NCBI GenBank assembly: GCA_025454715.1
Contig: JALONY010000010.1
Coordinates: forward strand, 1 to 15,631
From: Anaerolineae bacterium
Lineage (GTDB): Bacteria > Chloroflexota > Anaerolineae > Aggregatilineales > Phototrophicaceae
Length of the DNA: 15,631 bases
Reading direction: 5' to 3'
Position numbers and translations under genes: made by a program
The notes under the pieces: model-generated
What the model was told of the DNA's origin: nothing
Seen by the model: only the letters and a program-made list of their open reading frames with translations
The model's database searches: none
Part shown: one piece after another, positions 6,101-11,734 of the stretch
How positions within the stretch are numbered: the first letter of the stretch is position 1
Layout: each line of letters starts with the position of its first letter

Positions 6101-8342
6101 GGACGAAGGCGGCCATCGGGGTGTACAGGTCGGGGCGGCGGCCATAGCTGAAGAACGCCACGCCGTTGGCGTCGGTCAGGCCGTCGATGAAGAACAAATC
6201 ACCGGCCTCGGTATACGGGTAAGCCAAGCGCAACGGCAGGTTTGGCAACGGCAGGCCGGTATGCAGGTCGGTCGCCCAGACCATGGCCGCCTCGGTGCCG
6301 TGTTTCATCACCAGCGCGGTATTGGCCACCACCATGATGTGTTGTTGCGGGGCGCTCAGGGCAAACTCGGGCGCGGAGGCGCGCAACAAATAGGCACCGG
6401 CGGGCAGGGCACCACCGGTCAGCGCGTCTGGGGGCACCACCACCGGCGCGATATTGGCCGACAGCGTGACCTCGAAGAAATACTCGTCACCGACGCCCTC
6501 GGCCACCCAGCCGGTATTGCCCTCACGCAGCTCCACTTGCCACCACGCGATGCCCTCGCGGCACTCTGGCCCCGCCACCACCCGCATGGCATAGCCCTTA
6601 TACAGCAAATCGACGATTTCGCCGGTCTGCGGCGCACTGCGGACGCGCAACGGGTCGGGCTCGACCGTGACCGTCACGCGGTCGTTGGGCTTGGTGCGGC
6701 TGGGCAGGGCGTCTGGGCAATTGACCAAGCCGTTGGGCGTGATGACCTCACCTGCGTCGGGGCGCTCGCCTACGTTCACCAACTCCAACACCCGCGACTC
6801 GCGGATGGGGGTCTCGACCGACCATTGGCGCAAGACCTCGCCCGCCGTCGGCTGGAAGTAATCGCTGAGGTTGTAATAATCACTGCCCAGCAAGCGTTGT
6901 ACCAGCGCGTCGAAATCGACGCGGCTCAGCTCCAAATCGACCCGCTCGACGTTGAGGTAGGTCACGAACAGTTCGGTAGCGGCGCGTGCCGCGTCATAAA
7001 TCCCGACCTCGCCACCCGGCACGTTCAACGACAGCTCGGGGGAGAGTGAGCCGGTGCGGAAGCTGAAGCTCAGCGGGCTGTCGATGGTGTTGCCGTACAC
7101 GTCCGCAATGCCGGTGGCCACGGTAATCGTGTAGTCGGTCTGCGGTTCGAGGCCGAACGAGACCGTGTACTCGTTGTTGTACTCATAGAAAAAGCCGCTG
7201 ACCTCGGCCTCTGGGGCGGGCTCGATGCTCAGGCGTTGCAGCACCGTCTCGGGGTCGATGGCCGTGTTGAACGTCAGGGTAAACCCAGCATAAGGCGGGA
7301 CATCGGTCGCGCCATCCAGCGGGTACGTGTTGATGATGGCCGGTGCGGGCGCGCTCAAGAAGCTATACGACTGCTCGGACAGGGTGGCCTCGCTGCCCAA
7401 AGCACGGGCGCTATCGGCCAAAAAGCCAAACACGAACACCCCGTCCAACGGCAAGCGCTGGGCGGGCTGGAAGCCGAAGCCCATGCCGTCCTCTGCCCAT
7501 GTCACCGTGCCAGCCACGGCTTGGCCGCCCTCGGTCTGGACGTAAAAGGCCGCCTCGGTCGAGGCCTGATCCATCGGCTGATTGAAGCGCACTTGTATCG
7601 CGTCGTCGAGGCCAATCACCGCATCGGGCGCGGGGTAGGTCTCAATCACCACCGGCGGCACGGTCAAGAAGCTGGCAACGAACGGCTCGGCCAATGTCGC
7701 ACCGTCTTGGGCGCTCAGGCCGTCGATGGTCACGATGACCGTCTGGCTGCCGGGCAAGCCCCCCTCGGGGGTAAATTGATAGGTCGAGGTGTTTATCCAG
7801 ACGCCGCTGCCCGCCACCGGCAGGTTGAACGCCAGCGGGTTCGGCAGGTCGGCTTGGTCGTCCAGCGTGCGGAGCGGCACCACCGGACGGTTGAACACCA
7901 CTGTAATCGGGCTGTCGGTCGGCACGTCGTCGCGCCCGTCGGACGGGGTGAACGAGGTCACCAATAACGACGATTGCGCCAGCAACTCGACGGCGACCGG
8001 CGCTTCTTGCACCGCGCCATCCGCGCCACGCGCCCCATCGACCAGCAAGCGGTAGAGCGCACCGCGCTCCAACGGGCTGGTCAGGCTAAACAGCAAGCGG
8101 TCGCCATCACACGCCACCGTGCCGGTGGCACCGGCGGGCTGCACGACCGTCACGCTGGTGGTCAGGGCGGCGCACTCCAGCGGGCGGTCGAAGATGAGGG
8201 TAGCCGGTTGACCCTCCGGCCATTCCCCCAATGGGCTGACATCGGTCAGGCGCAGAGGCGGGACGGGCGCATCTTGCGCCACCGCGCCCACGCTCGTCAC
8301 GAACACGCATAAGGCAAGGATTAGTATCGTTCGTAGCCGCAT
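3033..8342 (-). CDS. Alpha-2-macroglobulin family protein, N-terminal part (frameshifted near 3155)
   Basis: A very large secreted protein of the bacterial A2M class, whose characterised members trap or bind proteases at the cell envelope. The start is ATG 8342 (MRLRTILILALCVF), preceded by an AGGGGG Shine-Dalgarno; a longer upstream ATG at 8432 would only add a non-signal leader. Residues 1-22 are a signal peptide with a probable AVA|QDA cleavage and no lipobox. Domains: three Ig-like (Big_5/SbsA-type) repeats at about 123-432, with 'PLDGATDVPP' as the clearest; a bacterial SH3 domain at about 555-625 ('PLRVRSAP...WWQVELREGNTGWVAEG'); macroglobulin domains with the signature 'TDRGVYRPGQTVYYRGIVR' at 786-804; a nine-glycine run at 1349-1357 before the block 'TDANGKVIFSASLPDNLTTW'; and a thioester domain with 'QKPDGGWGWF' near 1640. 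The thioester motif reads C1594-L-E-T1597, so the partner Gln is missing. True frame leaves this track at about residue 1729; the remaining residues to 3033 are out-of-frame sequence. Confidence 0.9.
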   Translation of the reverse strand: MRLRTILILALCVFVTSVGAVAQDAPVPPLRLTDVSPLGEWPEGQPATLIFDRPLECAALTTSVTVVQPAGATGTVACDGDRLLFSLTSPLERGALYRLLVDGARGADGAVQEAPVAVELLAQSSLLVTSFTPSDGRDDVPTDSPITVVFNRPVVPLRTLDDQADLPNPLAFNLPVAGSGVWINTSTYQFTPEGGLPGSQTVIVTIDGLSAQDGATLAEPFVASFLTVPPVVIETYPAPDAVIGLDDAIQVRFNQPMDQASTEAAFYVQTEGGQAVAGTVTWAEDGMGFGFQPAQRLPLDGVFVFGFLADSARALGSEATLSEQSYSFLSAPAPAIINTYPLDGATDVPPYAGFTLTFNTAIDPETVLQRLSIEPAPEAEVSGFFYEYNNEYTVSFGLEPQTDYTITVATGIADVYGNTIDSPLSFSFRTGSLSPELSLNVPGGEVGIYDAARAATELFVTYLNVERVDLELSRVDFDALVQRLLGSDYYNLSDYFQPTAGEVLRQWSVETPIRESRVLELVNVGERPDAGEVITPNGLVNCPDALPSRTKPNDRVTVTVEPDPLRVRSAPQTGEIVDLLYKGYAMRVVAGPECREGIAWWQVELREGNTGWVAEGVGDEYFFEVTLSANIAPVVVPPDALTGGALPAGAYLLRASAPEFALSAPQQHIMVVANTALVMKHGTEAAMVWATDLHTGLPLPNLPLRLAYPYTEAGDLFFIDGLTDANGVAFFSYGRRPDLYTPMAAFVRTPDRLGLVVTRWEEGLSTFNFDVTVDSYPRKYNVYLYTDRGVYRPGQTVYYRGIVRIDSDNDYLPPDLTEVPVQVTNASGEVIRDEVLPLSRYGTFTGSVTLDAAAELGYYRMVVNLPIPTALGFEGGSLGFDVAAYRVPEFEVVVEAPDEVLRGDAAQVGVQTRYFFGGAVSNAEVNANYTARPYFFAYQGAGRYSFNDYDYDLPTYIRDVYGSSTEMTDAQGALTLDIPTTDVATEADSRNALPSGSLIYTVEASVTDESGQFIANRDTFIAHAADVYVGVAPREFLAAEGIETVMDVVTVDWDSQAVADQRVSYTVVERRWNSTQELDPYSGDLVWRSVVEEIPLTEGAVTTDADGKASFGFTPPSGGVYKITTRVTDAGGREAVSSAYVWASGAGYVPWRIANSTQIDLIADKPTYQVGDTAEILITSPFAGRTEALVTVERSGIIDFERITLEGNSYVYRLPITEDYAPTVYLGVMLIKGVDETNPVTDHRMGLIALPVDNGLFELDIDIEADKVQAGPQETVTYTVNVRNANGQPVQAELGVGLTDLAVLSVRPPESLPMLEHYYASERIGLLTAGTLTLNTDLITQFTRDVVKGGGGGGGGGFGILDLREEFVDTPLWLGQVETDANGKVIFSASLPDNLTTWRLDVRGLTAGDGAPMLVGQATSDLVATKPLLIRPVTPRFFVAGDAAVLGAVVNNNTDADIEAVVTLNQNGLTLTGEAAQTVTIPARGRTRVDWPVVVDVAEAVELAFSVEGGGFSDATRPMVGLGDQRLLPVYQFEVQEFVGTGGVLREAATRVETVSLPRNVPITRGDLTVRVEPSLAASTAEGVRAFENYLCACLETTASRALANLAAVRVLRAVGAPDEQYAPYDDAVNLALQRFAALQKPDGGWGWFASMESDSQTSAWVLLAMVGAREAGFSVDAGVFDLGAAYLLNSLRVTQDSPLWEMDRAALTAYALARAGYADRIGATLSNVPDAGDVGVEPQRPAHRHPARYAGLTSVHHRQRRAMGRARA
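3151..3163 (-). other. Frameshift point in the A2M gene
   Basis: Upstream of here the A2M frame reads '...AGYADRIGATLSNV'; downstream the family-like sequence 'LMLAMSASNPSDPRIGTLRD' is in the +1 frame. The second frame has a TGA at 3166-3164, so the change must lie within roughly 13 bases. The simplest site is the three-C run on the coding strand (GGG at 3154-3156 on the plus strand): removing one C gives V-L-M-L-A-M with no other change. There is no zero-frame stop codon at the slip site, which is usually part of programmed +1 frameshifting, so an indel error or a mutation is favoured. Confidence 0.75.
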
Positions 8343-8405
8343 CGGTATCCCCCTATCAGACACAACCCACCCCAAGACCTTCGAAAACGTGGGTTGGTTG
8401 GTTTC

Positions 8406-8411
8406 ATTGTA
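8406..8411 (-). promoter_or_regulatory. Possible -10 box for the A2M-lipoprotein unit
   Basis: The minus strand carries TACAAT here (5 of 6 to TATAAT), about 64 bases upstream of the A2M start, in the AT-richer 133-base divergent spacer between A2M and the SDR gene. No convincing -35 box stands 16-18 bases away. On the plus strand the same spacer has TTGGTT (8398-8403) and GATAAC (8422-8427) as a weak promoter-like pair for the SDR gene. Both are suggestions only. Confidence 0.3.
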
Positions 8412-8475
8412 CGCCAAATAGGATAACATCATCGCTCACATTGGGCAGTAGGCAGTTTACGAGAGGGCAAGCGTC

Positions 8476-9234
8476 ATGGAGTTCACAGGCAAGTTGGCAT
8501 TGGTCACCGGCGCGTCACGCGGCATCGGGCGCGGGGTGGCGCAACGCTTGGCGGCGGGTGGGGCGCGGGTGGCCGTGCATTACGTGCGTGACGCGGCGGG
8601 CGCGCAAACCACGCTCGCCAGCTTGGACGGGACGGGGCATGTGGTCGTCCAAGCCGACCTCGCCGACCCCGCGCAGGTACAACGCATGGTCAGCGAGGCC
8701 GCGGCAGGGCTGGGCGGACTCGATATTTTGGTCAACAACGCCGGAATCTACACCGAGCACCCCATCCTCCAGACCGATTACGCCGACTGGCTGGCGCAGT
8801 GGGAAGCCATCCTCAAGACCAACCTGCTGGGCGCGGCCAACGCATTGTTTTGCGCCGTGCCGCACATGCTGGCGCGGGGCGGCGGCGCGGTGGTCAACGT
8901 GTCGTCGCGTGGGGCGTTCCGCGGTGAGCCGCTCGGCCCCGCCTATGGCGCCAGCAAAGCCGGTATGAACAGCATGGGGCAATCGCTGGCGGTCGCCCTC
9001 GCCCCACAAAACATCCACGTCATCACGGTCGCCCCGGGCTGGGTCGAGACCGACATGGCCGCCGAGCACCTCGCCAGCCCCGCCGGTGACGGCATCCGCA
9101 ACCAAAGCCCGTTCGGGCGGGTGGCCAGCGTGGACGATGTGGCCTACGCGGTGTGTTTCGCCGCCAGCGACAAGGCCAAGTTCATGACCGGCGCGGTGCT
9201 GGATGTCAACGGCGCGTCGTACTTGCGGACGTAA
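8476..9234 (+). CDS. SDR family NAD(P)-dependent oxidoreductase (FabG-like)
   Basis: A classical short-chain dehydrogenase of 252 residues, the usual size, expected to be a cytosolic NAD(P)H-dependent ketone/alcohol oxidoreductase. Visible motifs: the cofactor-binding glycine motif TGASRGIG at 11-18; D61-L62 after the beta-3/4 region; NNAG at 87-90; structural N116 ('KTNLLG'); catalytic serine in 'VVNVSSRG' (S143/S144); Y157 and K161 of YGASK; and 'APGWVETDM' after the active site. The C-terminal 'FMTGAVLDVNGASYLRT' is the usual SDR ending. The family resembles 3-oxoacyl-ACP reductases and glucose dehydrogenases, but the substrate cannot be read from sequence and no fatty-acid genes are adjacent. 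Start ATG 8476 follows GAGAGGG at 8461-8467. It is transcribed divergently from A2M and stands alone; its final 14 bases recur 108 bases downstream. Confidence 0.92.
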   Translation: MEFTGKLALVTGASRGIGRGVAQRLAAGGARVAVHYVRDAAGAQTTLASLDGTGHVVVQADLADPAQVQRMVSEAAAGLGGLDILVNNAGIYTEHPILQTDYADWLAQWEAILKTNLLGAANALFCAVPHMLARGGGAVVNVSSRGAFRGEPLGPAYGASKAGMNSMGQSLAVALAPQNIHVITVAPGWVETDMAAEHLASPAGDGIRNQSPFGRVASVDDVAYAVCFAASDKAKFMTGAVLDVNGASYLRT

Positions 9235-9235
9235 C
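9222..9235 (+). repeat. 14-bp direct repeat, copy 1 (SDR stop region)
   Basis: CTTGCGGACGTAAC covers the last codons and TAA stop of the SDR gene and recurs exactly at 9330-9343, in the following spacer. At 14 bases an exact second copy this close is unlikely by chance, suggesting a small local duplication or a remnant of a dispersed element. Confidence 0.6.
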
Positions 9236-9253
9236 CCGATGACCGCATTTCGT

Positions 9254-9266
9254 TCTGGTTCTGCGC
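9254..9266 (+). repeat. 13-bp direct repeat, copy 1
   Basis: TCTGGTTCTGCGC occurs here and again at 9318-9330, where it runs directly into the second copy of the 14-bp SDR-tail repeat. The order is A-B-B'-A', all in direct orientation with different spacings (108 and 64 bases), so this is not a simple tandem duplication. Confidence 0.55.
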
Positions 9267-9290
9267 CCTTCGCCACCCCGCACGTCGTGT

Positions 9291-9343
9291 AGGAGCGCAG
9301 CGCGTTGCGCCCGCCGCTCTGGTTCTGCGCTTGCGGACGTAAC
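9291..9343 (+). repeat. Palindrome plus second repeat copies; possible dispersed (REP-like) element remnant
   Basis: AGGAGCGCAGCGCGTTGCGCCC at its core contains a 5-bp inverted repeat (GCGCA at 9295-9299, TGCGC at 9306-9310). It is followed by second copies of both short direct repeats (9318-9330 and 9330-9343). GC-rich palindromes of this kind are common as dispersed intergenic repeats in Chloroflexota and cyanobacteria. Only this one copy is in the window, so its dispersed nature is inference. Confidence 0.35.
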
Positions 9344-9396
9344 AATCCAACACGATGCTAACGCGCCGCTATAGCGCACCCCCCCACCCCATCGGG

Positions 9397-9402
9397 TATA
9401 AT
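9397..9402 (+). promoter_or_regulatory. -10 box for osmC
   Basis: A perfect TATAAT lies 63 bases upstream of the osmC ATG, in otherwise GC-rich sequence. Transcription would begin near 9409 and give a leader of about 57 bases. There is no clear TTGACA-like -35 and no TG dinucleotide at the extended -10 position, so an activator or a different sigma factor may be needed, as would suit a stress gene. Confidence 0.55.
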
Positions 9403-9465
9403 CGGCGTGAAAGTCGCATTGTTTTTCTTGCCCACACCACCCCAAAAACAAGGAGTTCACCCCCT

Positions 9466-9885
9466 ATGGCCGTCCGTACCGCTACCGCCACTTGGACTGG
9501 GACGCTGAAAGAAGGGACTGGCGCGCTCGATTTCGGCGCGCAGCACCTCGGCTACAATTTCGTCAGCCGTTTCGAGGGCAGCACCGACACCAACCCCGAA
9601 GAATTGATGGCCGCCGCGCACGCCGGATGCTATTCGATGGCGCTCAACGCCGCGCTGGAGCGGGCGGGCACCCCGGCCACCTCGGTGGTGACCACCGCCA
9701 AAGTCCACCTGACCAAGGGTGACGCCGGTTTCAGCATCAGCCAAATCGACCTCGAGACCGTGGCCGAAGTCCCGGGCATCGACCCCGCCAAGTTCCAAGA
9801 GATGGCCGAGGCCACCAAGACCGGCTGCATCATCTCCAAGGCGTTGTCGGCGGTGCCGATGACCCTGACCGCCACCCTGAAGTAA
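9466..9885 (+). CDS. osmC: OsmC family peroxiredoxin
   Basis: A 139-residue thiol peroxidase of the OsmC/Ohr superfamily, which reduces organic hydroperoxides and H2O2 in the cytosol and is normally a homodimer with sites shared between subunits. The two redox cysteines are C55 in 'AAAHAGCYSMAL' and C121 in 'ATKTGCIISKAL'. Catalytic R35 ('FVSRFEG') and E46 in 'TNPEELMAAA' are present. 'TNPEELMAAAHAGCYSMAL' is of the OsmC rather than the Ohr type. Start ATG 9466 is chosen because it gives the usual family length and follows AAGGAG at 9450-9455; the longer in-frame start at 9355 would include the -10 box. A perfect TATAAT lies upstream and a strong hairpin follows the stop, so it may be a single-gene transcript, perhaps with some read-through into the downstream unit. 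Confidence 0.93.
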   Translation: MAVRTATATWTGTLKEGTGALDFGAQHLGYNFVSRFEGSTDTNPEELMAAAHAGCYSMALNAALERAGTPATSVVTTAKVHLTKGDAGFSISQIDLETVAEVPGIDPAKFQEMAEATKTGCIISKALSAVPMTLTATLK

Positions 9886-9901
9886 CCCCGCACGCCCAAA
9901 C

Positions 9902-9933
9902 GAGGGGGAGGGCGCGAGTCTGCCCTCCCCCTC
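9902..9933 (+). terminator. Perfect 12-bp hairpin after osmC
   Basis: GAGGGGGAGGGC (9902-9913) pairs perfectly with GCCCTCCCCCTC (9922-9933) around an 8-base loop, 16 bases after the osmC stop. The stem is very stable. No T-run follows it, so it is not a textbook intrinsic terminator; it could terminate without a U-tract, protect the 3' end of the osmC mRNA, or partly attenuate the downstream operon. Confidence 0.6.
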
Positions 9934-9963
9934 TGCACACAACACCCCGAGGGAGGACGCCAC

Positions 9964-10986
9964 ATGCCCGAAGTCGCCGTGGCCATCTTGGGCTTGAGCC
10001 GCATCGGCACATCCGTCGGCCTCGCCCTCAAGGCGCACAACCAGCGCCCCAACACCAAAAACCAATTCAAGATTACCGGCTACAGCGGGCGCAGCGAGCA
10101 CGTCAAGACCGCCCAAAAGCTGAGCGCCATCGACCAGACCGCCAGCCAGATTCACGAGGCGGTGCGCGGGCGCGATATCGTGGTGATGGCCTTGCCCTAT
10201 GCCGAGGTCGAGGCCGCCTACCAGATGATCGCCCGCGACCTGCGCCCGGGCGTGGTCGTGCTCGATTTTTCGCCGCTCAAGGTCGGCCCGCTCAAGTGGG
10301 CGGCCAAGCACCTCGGCAAGGACGCGCACGTCGTCGGTGCCACCCCCTTGCTCAACCCGGTGCACTTGTTCGAACCGCTGGACGCGCCCGACAAGGCCAG
10401 CGCCGATTTGTTCCAAAACGGCACCGTGTTGCTGATGCCGGGCGTGACCTGCATCCCCGAAGCCATCGAACTCGGCCAAGATTTCGCGTCCATCGTCGGG
10501 GCGCGCACGCAGTTCATCGACCCCGCGGAGCATGATGCCACCCTCGCGGCCACCGAGTTGTTGCCCAACCTGCTCGGCCTCGCCTATTACCTCAGCGTCA
10601 GCGGTGCCACCGGCTGGGGCGACGTGCAGCGCGCCACCAACCCGAGTTTCGGCGCCCTGACCCACGCCATGTTCGACACCCACCCCGACGATTTCGTGTC
10701 CGCCCTGCGCGATGACCGCCAAGCGCTGGTCACGGCCATCGACGGCGTCCTCAACGCCTTGCGCCAGCTCCGCACCGCGCTGGCCAGCGACGACCGCGAC
10801 GCCCTCGAAGCCGCCACCACCGCCGCCGCCGAGACCTACGAGGCGTGGTACAACAAGCGCTTTCACTGGAAGTTCGACGCCAGCGACGCCAAACCGCCCG
10901 AAGCCCCCAGCATCATGGGCATGTTCTTGGGCAACACATTGGCCAACCGCTTGCGCGGCAAACGTGGCGAGGACGACGGCAAATGA
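9964..10986 (+). CDS. TyrA-like (prephenate/arogenate dehydrogenase family) NAD(P)-binding protein
   Basis: A 340-residue protein with the two-domain layout of the prephenate dehydrogenase superfamily. The N-terminal Rossmann fold shows 'ILGLSRIGTSVG' (glycines at 10, 15 and 19), and 'DIVVMALPYAEVE' at 71-83 fits the NAD(P)-contacting strand. The helical C-terminal half contains 'PAEHDATLAATELLPNLLGL' (H190-D191), matching the TyrA 'HD...A..S.LPH' helix. The TyrA block usually written 'HPMAG' is altered here to 'VVGATPLLNPVH' (123-134), so the substrate may not be prephenate. The C-terminal tail after about 310 is polar and basic and possibly disordered. Start ATG 9964 follows GGGAGGA. It is first of four genes, overlapping the next by 4 bases, and no aromatic-amino-acid gene is adjacent. 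Ketopantoate-reductase-like or 6-phosphogluconate-dehydrogenase-like enzymes are the main alternatives. Confidence 0.75.
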   Translation: MPEVAVAILGLSRIGTSVGLALKAHNQRPNTKNQFKITGYSGRSEHVKTAQKLSAIDQTASQIHEAVRGRDIVVMALPYAEVEAAYQMIARDLRPGVVVLDFSPLKVGPLKWAAKHLGKDAHVVGATPLLNPVHLFEPLDAPDKASADLFQNGTVLLMPGVTCIPEAIELGQDFASIVGARTQFIDPAEHDATLAATELLPNLLGLAYYLSVSGATGWGDVQRATNPSFGALTHAMFDTHPDDFVSALRDDRQALVTAIDGVLNALRQLRTALASDDRDALEAATTAAAETYEAWYNKRFHWKFDASDAKPPEAPSIMGMFLGNTLANRLRGKRGEDDGK

Positions 10987-11516
10987 GCACCCCTTTTTCC
11001 AACCTCATCAACCGCGTGGCGGTCATCCGCAAGACCCGCCGCAATCACGCTTTCGAGCACGCCACCGCGCACGTCTTGGCGCGCAAGGTGCGGGCGTTGC
11101 GCGTCTCGGGCGTCAGTAGCCCGTTCGGGTTCGTGTTGCTGCACAACGGCACCGCCGAACAAGGCGAGCAAGCCGCCCAAGAAGCCCTCGAAGCCCTCAA
11201 GGGTGGCAAGAAACAACTGGCCATCCACCCCGATTGTGGCACCAACCTCGTCACCACCGGCGTCTTGGCCACGCTGGTCGGGTGGATTTTCTTGGGCGGG
11301 CGGCGCGCCAACCCGCGCAACCTGCATCGCGCCCTGCTGGGCATGATTGCCGCCATTTACGCCGGGTACCCGCTGGGCATGAAGGTGCAAGAGCACGTCA
11401 CCACCGACGGCGAGGTCGGCGAGATGGAAATCGCCTCGCTCCGCACCGACACGGTTAACCTGCCGATGTGGAAGCGCAAGTTCAAGGTGCTCTGGGTTCG
11501 GACGCAAAAGGCATAA
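10983..11516 (+). CDS. DUF6391 membrane protein with HxxEH motif
   Basis: A 177-residue protein matching the uncharacterised DUF6391 family, recognised from 'RRNHAFEHATAHVL' at 19-32, 'SSPFGFVLLHNG' at 45-56 and 'LAIHPDCGTNLVTTGVL' at 79-95. Two hydrophobic segments at about 87-105 and 114-133 are probable membrane helices, with soluble parts on either side. H22-x-x-E-H26 and nearby H30 form a motif of the inverted zinc-peptidase type, and H82 with C85 may complete a metal site. This is motif reading, not an established activity. The ATG at 10983 overlaps the preceding stop (ATGA), so it is translationally coupled to the TyrA-like gene; an upstream extension of the same frame is a shadow. The next gene begins 7 bases downstream. 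Confidence 0.8.
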   Translation: MSTPFSNLINRVAVIRKTRRNHAFEHATAHVLARKVRALRVSGVSSPFGFVLLHNGTAEQGEQAAQEALEALKGGKKQLAIHPDCGTNLVTTGVLATLVGWIFLGGRRANPRNLHRALLGMIAAIYAGYPLGMKVQEHVTTDGEVGEMEIASLRTDTVNLPMWKRKFKVLWVRTQKA

Positions 11517-11523
11517 ACGCAAC

Positions 11524-11727
11524 ATGACAAACTCTCGCATCGTCGCCGCGATGATGGCGCGCATCGTCCTGTTCATCTTTTTCATCGGCAGCACCCTGAC
11601 GCTGATTTTCTGGATTACCGGCTATCGCGACCTCTCCGGCTTGAGCTGCTTGGTCTCGATCGGGGTCGGTGGGCTGGCGCTGATGGTCGGCGGGTTCTTC
11701 GTCGCCCGCGTGCGCGGCGGGCAGTGA
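11524..11727 (+). CDS. Small two-helix membrane protein
   Basis: A 67-residue unrecognised protein. It starts at ATG 11524, seven bases after the DUF6391 stop. Two hydrophobic helices are evident at about 12-34 ('ARIVLFIFFIGSTLTLIFWI') and 42-62 ('CLVSIGVGGLALMVGGFFVA'), joined by a short polar loop 'TGYRDLSG'. A basic end 'RVRGGQ' follows the second helix, which suggests a hairpin topology with the tail in the cytoplasm. The spacing to the next gene is also 7 bases. It is plausible as an accessory subunit of the neighbouring membrane proteins, but function cannot be assigned. Confidence 0.7.
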   Translation: MTNSRIVAAMMARIVLFIFFIGSTLTLIFWITGYRDLSGLSCLVSIGVGGLALMVGGFFVARVRGGQ

Positions 11728-11734
11728 CGCGCTG

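Noticed and set aside
2985..7049. A 1,354-residue plus-strand open frame opposite the A2M gene
   Set aside because: It is rich in His, Arg, Gly and Gln with no domain pattern, and lies wholly antisense to a gene with strong family motifs. High GC content at codon ends removes stop codons from the opposite strand.
9355..9465. N-terminal extension of OsmC from ATG 9355
   Set aside because: It would include the TATAAT box and the ribosome-binding site, and gives a length unlike the family.
9457..10866. A 469-residue minus-strand open frame opposite osmC and the TyrA-like gene
   Set aside because: Its translation is Gly/His/Val-rich without motifs and covers two genes with clear signatures on the other strand.
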